Positions 1 to 6,737 of a stretch of DNA of 6,737 nucleotides are shown one piece after another. Every line of letters begins with the position of its first letter. The stretch's first letter is position 1. Under the pieces are notes generated by a model that was not told the DNA's origin, did not search any database, and saw only the letters and a list, made by a program, of their open reading frames with translations. The position numbers were made by a program, and so were the translations under genes. Where the stretch lies: NCBI GenBank assembly GCA_041694255.1, contig JASMTN010000031.1, positions 1 through 6,737 of the forward strand. Reading direction: 5' to 3'. Origin of the DNA: S009-33 sp041694255. Its GTDB lineage: Bacteria > Patescibacteriota > Gracilibacteria > Absconditabacterales > Absconditicoccaceae.

Positions 1-728
1 CAAATTTGATAAATGAAACTGCACTTTATGCAGCTAAAAATGATAGAGATTATCTTGTATGGGATGATTTTGAGTATGCACTTGAAAAAGTAGTTGCTTG
101 ACCTGAGAAAAAGATAAAATCTATACAAGAACTTGAAAGAAAGATAATAGCATATCATGAGTTATGACATGCACTTACAGCACATTTACTACCTCATGCA
201 GATCCATTAGAAAAAATATCTATAGTTTCAAGATGAATGGCTCTTTGATTAACTTGGATTGTTCCTAAAAAAGATCAATTACTAACTTCAAAAGCTAAAT
301 TCTTAGATGAGATAGTAACTTTACTTTCTTGAAGAGTATCAGAAGAGATATTCTTTGGTAAAGAAAATATCACAACTTGAGCAAGTAATGATATGTCTAG
401 AGTTTATAAGATAGTTTATGATATGGTTACAAAGTATGGTATGAGTGATCTTTGACCTACTATGTACTTTGATGAAGATCAAAATTCTTGGCAAATGTAT
501 AAACCATACTCAGAAAAATTATCAGAAAAAATTGATGATCAAGTTGAAAAAATTATTTCAAATGCTTATGAAAGAGCAAAGAAAATTATCACAACTCATA
601 AGGATATATTACATACATTAGCTGATAAACTTCTTGAAAAAGAATATATGTCAAAACAAGAATTTGCTGAGATTATCTGAAAAGAAAATATAGAGCCAGA
701 AGATATAGATCCTAAAAAAACTAAATAA
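1..728 (+). CDS. ftsH: ATP-dependent zinc metalloprotease FtsH, C-terminal part (5' end outside window)
   Basis: FtsH is a membrane-bound AAA+ protease that degrades misfolded membrane proteins and short-lived regulators. Only the end of the AAA lid and the M41 peptidase domain are present. Reading starts at base 3 (bases 1-2 complete a split codon) and ends at TAA 726-728, followed by a second TAA. The zinc motif HELGH lies at 156-170, with its G encoded by TGA. The third zinc ligand, Asp of TGASND, is at 390-392. It lies 78 residues after the first His, the same spacing as H417 to D495 in E. coli FtsH. The helical tail with NAYERAKKII and DILH also matches the family. With UGA as glycine I count 8 TGA and 2 GGT glycine codons and no interruption, so the gene is intact rather than frameshifted. 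A standard-code annotator would report only a 72-residue piece at 462-680. Confidence 0.96.
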
Positions 729-740
729 TAAATTTATTAT

Positions 741-773
741 AAGACATCTTTTTAAAAGGGGTGTCTTTTTTTT
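741..773 (+). terminator. Rho-independent terminator after ftsH
   Basis: An 8-bp stem pairs 741-748 (AAGACATC) with 760-767 (GGTGTCTT), with one T-G pair. The loop is 11 nt and a run of T to 773 follows. It sits 13 bases after the ftsH stop and separates ftsH from the next promoter. The loop contains TTTTT and AAAA, which could add inner pairs. Confidence 0.85.
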
Positions 774-794
774 AAAAAAAACTTAAATCTTTTT

Positions 795-822
795 TTGACA
801 ATAAAAGCTTTTTGATTATAAA
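795..822 (+). promoter_or_regulatory. Sigma70-like promoter for the PKD-TPR-membrane protein operon
   Basis: A perfect -35 box TTGACA (795-800), a 16-bp spacer and a -10 box TATAAA (817-822). Transcription would start near 829-830, leaving a leader of about 23 nt before the ATG at 853. It lies directly downstream of the ftsH terminator. The same arrangement recurs at 6107-6134. Confidence 0.75.
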
Positions 823-834
823 TAAGAGTAATTT

Positions 835-849
835 AATATTATTAATATT
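835..849. repeat. AT-only palindrome in the leader of the PKD gene
   Basis: AATATT-ATT-AATATT is both an inverted and a direct repeat. It lies between the promoter and the start codon at 853, and could be a weak leader hairpin or an operator half-site pair. In DNA this AT-rich it may equally be chance. Confidence 0.3.
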
Positions 850-852
850 ATT

Positions 853-921
853 ATGAGGCTAATAAAAAAAGTAATTACATATATTTTATTTATATTATCA
901 TTTTTTTTTATATCTAATGCT
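853..921 (+). other. Signal peptide of the PKD protein (residues 1-23)
   Basis: Three basic residues near the N terminus (R2, K5, K6) precede a hydrophobic stretch up to I20. S21-N22-A23 gives small residues at -3 and -1, so signal peptidase I would cut before A24-YYEP. This supports Sec export and supports ATG 853 as the start. Confidence 0.8.
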
Positions 922-3900
922 GCTTATTATGAGCCAAATTCTGATATAGAAAAATATTTAGATGATATTACTGAAAGTTTTACAAAAATATCATCTTATA
1001 GTAAAATATGAGCAGATAATATACCAAATGATATTTTTAATACACTAGAAACAAGTTTTTCTAATATAAAAAATAAATTACCTCAAACTCCTAATTTTAA
1101 AGTTATATATGAAAACTGCTACCTTACATCTCAAGCTTTATCAAATAGCTTTGAAAAGGCAAAGCTTGATACATTTAATTCTCAATGTTTTTGACCCTGG
1201 AAAAGTATATCTAGAAAAATATTTACAGATTATGCTATACAAGCAGATATTGAAACTTTTCCAAATAATTGAAATGCACCATTAACAGTTACCTTTGATT
1301 GAAGATCAAGTACTGATCCATCGTCTGATACTATACCAACAAACAGTTACTATTGGTATTATAAGGATTGAAATGGTACAACAAGATTGATGTGACAATG
1401 ACCTGTAATAAAGCATACTTTTTATGAACCAAATGATTATGTTGTTCATTTAACTGTTAGAAGTTCAAATAAATCAACAGATGGTATATTAGATGGATCA
1501 GCATCAACAACAGTTTCTGTTGCACCTCCAATAGCTAACTTATCTTTATATATTGAATGACAAAGAGCATATAAAGATGATTATGTTAAACTTTCATCTA
1601 GAGAGTGAAAAAATTGAGTTCTTTTTGATGCTACTTGAACAACACCTGCATGAAGTACAAAGATCACTTCAAGTTTTTGGGAGGTTAAAAAAAATAACAG
1701 AACTATATATAAAAGAGAACTTTCAAATTATCCATGATCGATAGAAGTTGACCTACCAGAAAACTGATTTTATTCTGTTACTTTATGAATAAGGGATAAT
1801 ACTTGAAAAACTATAAAAGAAACCTATGAAGTTATTGTATCCAACCCTGTATCACTAATTAAAGTTTCACCAGAAAGCTGAAATACTTCATCAGAATTTA
1901 CAATAGATGGTTCTCCATCTTATTCTGTTAATTGAAAAATTAATAATTATAAATGGACATTAGTATGACCTGATGGTTCTAGGATAGATTCTTTTCAAAA
2001 TAAGAAAAATTTTACATATAATTTTAACAAACCTTGAATATATGCTATAACTTTAGAAGTTGAAGATATAAATTGAGATGATAATGAAGAAACCTATAAA
2101 TTAAATGTAGAATCTACATCTCCTATAGCAAACTTTATATATGAAAAATATGACAATTGGGAGAAACCTTCTACATTTATATTTGATGCTTCTTACTCAT
2201 CTGATGCAGATCAAATCTATAATGATAGCCTTACATATTCTTGGAATTTTTCTAATTCATCAAATGTTAAAACTCAAAATATAAATAACTGAGAGAAAAT
2301 GATTGCACAATTTGATAAAATTTGAGAATATGATATAACACTTAATGTTCAAGATAAGTATTGAAAGTCAGCTAGTGTAACTAAGACAATACAAGTTGAA
2401 TCAACACTTAGGCCAGAAATATCTATAAATCCTAACTATACTTTAATATGAAAGCCTATATCTATAAGTGTTGATACAAATAAATCTGTTGCATATCATG
2501 AATACTTTTTTTGAGATGATGAAAATAATAAAACACAATCAAATTTTATAGAACACTCTTATGATAAAGCATGAGTATATGATCTTGAAATTAATGTTTC
2601 TTCTACCGATGGTGATAGTAACAGTATTAGTAAAAAAGTTTTTGTTTGACAAAGGTGAGCTCCTTTAGGTATTTATGATGTTTATAAATGAAATAATCAA
2701 CAATTACCTTCAACATACTGTAAGATTCCTAAGTCTAAATGAACTTGACATGACTTTGTAGAAGCCTATGAAATATGAAGAATGCAGGATCTTACTATAG
2801 ATGCAAGTGATTCAATAAATTGAAAATGAACAGATGATATGCTTGATATATATTTTAGAAAGCAAAACTCAAATGAAAATATATTAAAATCAAAACTAAA
2901 TATAAACTTTGATGAACTTTGATGTAAAAGAATTGATCTTTATGTTAAAGACTTGTCAACCAATAAACTAGATAAAAAAAATATATATTTTAAAACAGTT
3001 AATACAAAGCCTAAATTAAAAGATATATCAATGTACTTTCCTCAATATGCTTGAAGTCAGGGTGCAGGTGCTTTTCAACCACAAATATGAAATTATGATA
3101 CACCAACAGATATATTCAAGGCTTGATTTGATCCACTTTTAGTTAAACTTTCTGCCAAATGAGCACAAGACCCTGATAGTCCTTTTATATCTAATTATAG
3201 ATGGTATTATTATAAAAAATGAGATAGATCAAATTTAATAGATGTTAAAGAAACACCTTATAATATAAATCAATCAGTTTTTTCTGTACCTAAAATACCT
3301 TGAGAATATATATTTTGAGTTGATGTATGTGATGTAGATGGTGAATGTACAAACTCTGAAGAATACTTACAATCTAAACCAAGTGTTAATATACCTGCAA
3401 GTGCTGAGAATCCTGATATACCACAAGTAAACTCTGTTAGAGTTGATAAGTGAAATAATGAATGAGTTTGAGAAGTAAATGTTTGAGATAAACTAGATAT
3501 TATAGTAAATTCTGAAATTATATCTAATAAGTCAGATTTTAATTCAACAAAAACCATAAAGTATGATTTTGATAATGATTGAAAATATGACCTTACTACT
3601 AAAAAAGATAGTGTTGAGCATGTGTTTGAAAAAGCTTGAAAGTATAAAATAAAAGTAAAAGTTATTTATAGATGATATGGTTGAATAGGGTATTCTGCAC
3701 CTATTGTTGTTAAGAAGTGATTGAAACCTATGGTTGATCTTGACTATAAAGATAATATTCTTTTATATAATGATCTTTCTTTTTGAAATATAAAGAAAAA
3801 AAATCTATGTTTTGATATAATATGATGTAAATCATCTCCAGCTGACTTTATGGTAACAAATAAAGACTATTGATCTATTAAATATGACTCTACATGAAAT

Positions 3901-4974
3901 AAACTTTTATTATTTAATATAAAAGATGCTTATGGTAATGAAAAAAGTATTAGAAAGAAAATAAATATAAAAGAAAAAGATGATGCTTTTTTACTTTCTT
4001 TACCAAAAAATACTCAAAACAAATGATTATATAATATTACAACAGCTTGAATGTATGAAGATTATATTATTATTTATTATAGTTCAGAAAACCAAAAATG
4101 TTTCATAGATAAAAATATTAGTATAGATTCTAATCAAGATGACAATACTTCAAATGACGAGGATATATCTTGTAATCAGGCTCATAAAATTCATTATAAT
4201 AATATTCCAGAAGTTTCTTTAAAAATACATGATGGAGATAAGATAAAAGATATTAAAGTTGAGTTTCCTAATGTTAAACTTTCTTTACCATGAGAATATA
4301 AAAAACAATATAAACAATTACAAGAACTTATTGATAAATATGCAAAAGATAATAAAAACATTTATTTTGTTAAACTTCTTTCTGATCTTTTAAATAATCT
4401 TGATGATAAGTTTGATAGAGATGCTATACTAATACAGATTAATGATTACTTGAATAATAATAGCATAGAAGATAAAGAATCTGTAAAAGCAATAATATCT
4501 TCACTTTCTGATAAATCTACAAAAGTTGCACTTTGAGAACAGCAAACAGTTGTTGATGTTCTAAGAACAGATGTTGAAATTATATTGCAAACAGAGGAAA
4601 ATAGAGATGAACTTAAAGAATTATTTTTAAATCTTGAATCTTCTAGTTCAAAAGAAGAAAGAAAATCAATACTTCAAAGTATATTAAATATATGATTAAA
4701 TATGAACGAAAGTTGAGAAATTGATGAAGAGTCTTTACAAATGATTAAATGATCTATATGTGATCTTATGGAATATTATGAAATACCATCACAATTATGT
4801 TGAACAGCACTCAATAATGATTCAGTCCAAGAAGATGGCAATTCATGATCTACTATGGCCACAATATTGAAAATTGTTTTACGAGTCCTTGCTATATTCT
4901 TAATAGTATTTATAATTATTATTATAATATTTGTTATAAAAGCTAAAAAAAATAGAACTGAAGAAAATAGTTAA
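853..4974 (+). CDS. Large exported PKD-domain surface protein with C-terminal membrane anchor
   Basis: 1373 residues when UGA is read as Gly (about 65 TGA against about 15 GGN glycine codons, hand count). Residues 1-23 form a signal peptide: basic MRLIKK, a hydrophobic core, and a likely cut after SNA. Residues 24-130 are a non-repetitive N-terminal region. From about 132 to 960 there are some eight PKD/Ig-like beta domains. The clearest are 520-600 (YFFGDDE near 551-557, then HSYDKAGVYDLEINV) and 857-955 (YDFDNDGKYD at 904-913, then HVFEKAGKYKIKV), both typical PKD signatures; the DxDxDG resembles a calcium loop. A diverged region follows (960-1147), then a helix-rich segment (1148-1335), a membrane span (about 1341-1362) and a tail with KAKKNR. 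No LPXTG motif is present. The 12 cysteines fall in six local pairs. PKD domains usually act as stalks or adhesion modules; an attachment role here is inference. The start is the first ATG after the promoter. No Shine-Dalgarno is visible. It ends in tandem TAA. Confidence 0.9.
4873..4938 (+). other. C-terminal transmembrane anchor of the PKD protein (about residues 1341-1362)
   Basis: The segment is almost only I, V, L, F and A, with six isoleucines in a row in its middle. It is followed by KAKKNRTEENS. The positive residues after the span predict that the tail is cytoplasmic and everything before it, after signal cleavage, is outside. Confidence 0.85.
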
Positions 4975-5001
4975 TAAGTTTTTATATTTTAAATTATATA
5001 T

Positions 5002-5625
5002 ATGAAAAAAATTTCATTTTGAAATATATGGGAAGATATACAAAATGTAAGAGAAGTTAAATGAAAGCAAGAAGCTATAAATCTTGCAAATAAATATATT
5101 TCAAAAGATCCTTTTAATGTACAAGCTTACATGCAGCTTATAGATATATACTATGTTATTTGAGATTTAGAAAAAGCAGAAAAACCTATAGATTTTATAT
5201 TATCTAAAAATATTGAATGAGTTGACAATTCACTTTTACATTATGTAAAAGCCGTGCTTTTATCAGAAAGAACTGAATGGGAGCTTGCTAAAAAACATAT
5301 AAAAATTGCATTAAAAGAAAATGATACAAATTTAGAATATCAAAGATTGCTTTCAACCATTGAGTTTTGGTCATGAAATAAAACAGAATGATATGATTTA
5401 TTAAAAGATGTTTTAGAAAAAGATATGATAGATCCTGATACTTTGCTTGATGGTGTTAGTATGGCATTATCTTTATGATATATTAAGGAAGCAAAAAATT
5501 ATGTAAATATGTATTTTAATAAAAGAAATAATATAAATTTTTTTTCAAAATCTAGGGCCTATTATGATAAAAAAATGACTGACTTTAAGGAAGCTTTATT
5601 TAATGATAATAATGTAAATGAATAA
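5002..5625 (+). CDS. TPR-like cytoplasmic protein
   Basis: 207 residues with no signal peptide or membrane span; TGA is read as Gly at several positions. The chain is helical and shows tetratricopeptide-like pairs at roughly 38-69, 75-107, 110-143 and 146-180. The best is DPFNVQAYMQLIDIYYVIGD followed by LEKAEK, with the usual small and aromatic pattern and a final helix; another has GYIKEAKNY. TPR arrays are protein-binding scaffolds, and the partner cannot be read from the sequence. The gene starts 27 bp after the stop of the PKD gene with no promoter between, and its end overlaps the next gene by 8 bp, so it is probably co-transcribed and may act with them. ATG 5002 is the first start after the upstream stop; there is no Shine-Dalgarno before it, only A/T. 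The TPR call rests on pattern, not alignment. Confidence 0.82.
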
Positions 5626-6100
5626 TTCTATAAATATATATGCTTGAGAGAAAATTAAAAGATCTCCTTTATGGTACATTTTTTTCTTTAGTATATCTAT
5701 ATTTTTAATAGCATTTTCTTTTTTTAAATGATGAATTATGTGATGAATATCTGTTTTATTCATTTTTTGTATTATTTTTGTTTCATATATTATTATGCAC
5801 CTGATTTCAATGAAAAAAACAATCTTAACTGTTAATGATTGATACATTAATATAAGTGATAGGAATTTTTCATTTAATGAAATTCTTTGATTTAATGTTG
5901 AGCTTGATAAAAATGGTGATTTTACTAATTTTGTAATTATTCCTTCAAAGACTTCTTATCCATTAAAATACACAATTAATGATAATTATTATAAAACTAA
6001 AGAAGTTATTAAGATATTAATAAATAAAAACGTTCCATTATACTCTGATTATGAAAATGATAGGATGTATAAAATAGTTACTTTTTTAAAATTATGATAA
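5618..6100 (+). CDS. Small two-TM membrane protein with beta-rich C-terminal domain
   Basis: 160 residues, TGA as Gly. The start ATG at 5618 lies inside the end of the TPR gene (ATGAATAA, 8-bp overlap), implying translational coupling. K12, K14 and R15 precede a first span (about 18-36) containing SPLWYIFF. A short loop KGGIMGG, whose two GG pairs are each written TGATGA, leads to a second span (about 40-62), then K66-K67. Charge distribution puts both ends in the cytoplasm. Residues 68-160 look beta-rich (ILTVNDGYINISDRNFSF, then a DKNGDFTNFVIIP stretch) with a helix near KTKEVIKILI. The layout, two spans followed by a small domain beginning with a GYINI-like strand, resembles small PH-like membrane proteins common in CPR genomes. 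That comparison is from memory and unproven. The gene ends TGA-TAA, that is Gly then stop. No enzyme motif is visible. Confidence 0.85.
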
Positions 6101-6106
6101 AAAAAA

Positions 6107-6134
6107 TTGACAAAAATAAAAATAAAAATATTAT
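6107..6134 (+). promoter_or_regulatory. Sigma70-like promoter for the acidic repeat gene
   Basis: A perfect TTGACA (6107-6112), a 16-bp spacer and TATTAT (6129-6134), which matches TATAAT at five of six positions. It begins seven bases after the stop of the membrane protein gene. The start point would be near 6141, giving a leader of about 30 nt. Spacing equals that of the promoter at 795-822. No terminator is visible between the upstream stop and this promoter, so read-through from the upstream operon is possible. Confidence 0.7.
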
Positions 6135-6145
6135 ATCTAATATAA
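6131..6145. repeat. AT-only inverted repeat overlapping the -10 region
   Basis: TTATAT-CTA-ATATAA, a 6-bp perfect inverted repeat overlapping the -10 box and likely transcription start. Its position suits an operator, but with only A/T in the arms chance is a real alternative. Confidence 0.25.
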
Positions 6146-6171
6146 AGATTTTAAAAAACTAAAACAAAAAA

Positions 6172-6737
6172 ATGACAAAAACAGATAACCAAAATAAAAC
6201 ATGATTACAAGATAATTCTAATCAAGAAGAAGATGAGTTTAATTTAGATATAAATTTAGATGACCTTTGATGAGATATAGATCTTGATAAAGAAAATTTA
6301 ATAGAAGAAGAACCAGAAGAAAATAAAGAAGAAGAGAATAAAGAAGAAGAAAGTAAAGAAGAAGATTGATGATTAGATATAGATTTAGAAGAAGAACCAG
6401 AAGAAGAACCAGAAGAAAGTAAAGAAGAAGAAATTTGAGATAATATAGAAGATAAAGAAGAGGAAAGTAAAGAGGAATGATGATTAGATATAGATTTAGA
6501 AGAAGAACCAGAAGAAAGTAAAGAAGAAGAAATTTGAGATAATACAGAAGATAAAGAAGAGGAAAGTAAAGAAGAATGATGATTAGATATAGATTTAGAA
6601 GAAGAACCAGAAGAAAGTAAAGAAGAAGAAATTTGAGATAATATAGAAGATAAAGAAGAGGAAAGTAAAGAGGAATGATGATTAGATATAGATTTAGAAG
6701 AAGAACCAGAAGAAAGTAAAGAAGAAGAAATTTGAGA
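6172..6737 (+). CDS. Acidic tandem-repeat protein, N-terminal part (3' end outside window)
   Basis: At least 188 residues, still open at the window edge. It starts at ATG 6172 (MTDNQNKTG), has no signal peptide or membrane span, and is dominated by Glu, with Asp and Lys. After a short N-terminal part (EEDEFNLDINLDDL) it consists of a 33-residue unit: GGLDIDL, then EEEPEESKEEE, then IGDNIEDK, then EEESKEE. Each GG is written TGATGA, and a third TGA encodes the G of IGD. The coding strand is nearly pure purine. Such chains are usually disordered or extended and may bind cations or basic proteins. I recognise no family. The gene has its own promoter and a non-Shine-Dalgarno A-rich leader. Under the standard code it would be rejected as noncoding because of the repeated stops. 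Confidence 0.85.
6268..6366 (+). repeat. Diverged founding unit of the 99-bp array
   Basis: This stretch is exactly 99 bp and starts with the same TGATGA (GG) followed by DIDL. It ends EEESKEED just before the first well-conserved unit. Its middle (KENLIEEEPEENKEEENK) differs from the later units. It is probably an old copy from which the later, nearly identical units were not recently derived. Confidence 0.7.
6268..6737 (+). repeat. 99-bp tandem repeat array inside the acidic protein gene
   Basis: Units begin at each TGATGA: 6268 (diverged), 6367, 6478, 6577 and 6676 (cut by the window end). The unit at 6367 is 111 bp because of a 12-bp in-frame insertion encoding one extra EEEP; the others are 99 bp. 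Units at 6367, 6478 and 6577 are almost identical in bases. The 6478 unit differs from its neighbours by ATA to ACA (Ile to Thr) and by a silent GAG to GAA. Such identity points to recent unit duplication. Confidence 0.93.

Noticed and set aside
462..680. 72-codon frame as a separate small gene
   Set aside because: It is only the piece of FtsH between two TGA glycine codons, in frame with the HELGH motif upstream.
1553..1744. 63-codon open frame, + strand, frame 2
   Set aside because: It lies out of frame inside the PKD gene, whose frame continues through with TGA as Gly.
3270..3557. 95-codon open frame on the - strand
   Set aside because: It lies inside the PKD protein, which has convincing domain motifs on the + strand. 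It has no family resemblance and no promoter.
4051..4293. 80-codon frame as a separate small gene
   Set aside because: It is an internal fragment of the PKD protein in the same frame, bounded by TGA glycines.
853..4974. Pseudogene or decayed region because of many in-frame stops
   Set aside because: All the interruptions are TGA, none TAA or TAG, and they fall at glycine positions. The frame is continuous for 1373 codons.
853..4974. Sortase-type cell wall anchor at the C terminus
   Set aside because: There is no LPXTG-like motif before the hydrophobic span; a plain membrane anchor fits better.
4975..5001. Separate promoter for the TPR gene
   Set aside because: The 27-bp gap has A/T runs that could mimic a -10 box, but no -35 box is at a suitable distance.
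5596..5847. 83-codon open frame on the - strand
   Set aside because: It is antisense to the two-TM protein. Its hydrophobic, Ile-rich composition merely mirrors A/T-rich codons of the real gene.
6268..6737. CRISPR array or noncoding satellite
   Set aside because: The repeat is 99 bp with no unique spacers, keeps frame (99 and 111 are multiples of three) and varies by in-frame insertion and codon substitutions.

Overview
The window is AT-rich (G+C about a quarter, by eye) and only makes sense if UGA is read as glycine (translation table 25). The opening reading frame fixes the code. It is the zinc-protease end of FtsH, and UGA falls on glycines that are conserved in E. coli FtsH: the G of HExGH, the G of TGASND and the G of LGP. 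UGG is used separately, UAA ends all four complete genes, and no gene ends in UGA or UAG. This code is established for Absconditabacteria (SR1) and Gracilibacteria (BD1-5), so the DNA is very probably from one of these Patescibacteria/CPR lineages. The two cannot be separated from this window. Under the standard code every gene here looks shattered.

Layout, all on the + strand: (1) 1-728, the 3' part of ftsH. (2) 729-852, a rho-independent terminator, then a sigma70-like promoter. (3) 853-4974, a 1373-residue exported protein with a signal peptide, a string of PKD/Ig-like beta domains, a helical stretch, a C-terminal membrane anchor and a short basic tail. (4) 5002-5625, a 207-residue soluble TPR-like protein. 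(5) 5618-6100, a 160-residue protein with two membrane segments and a small beta-rich C-terminal domain, overlapping the previous gene by 8 bp. (6) 6101-6171, a second promoter of the same type. (7) 6172-6737, the start of a very acidic repeat protein that runs off the window, built on a 99-bp tandem repeat.

Genes 3 to 5 look like one operon: a terminator and promoter in front, then a 27-bp gap and an 8-bp overlap. Predicted topology places the large PKD protein outside the cell with a tail inside, the TPR protein in the cytoplasm, and the two-TM protein with its C-terminal domain on the cytoplasmic side. My inference is a surface structure, perhaps for attachment to host or neighbour cells, with an inner-face support. 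No function is proven by the sequence. I saw no tRNA, rRNA, CRISPR array, insertion sequence or transposase.
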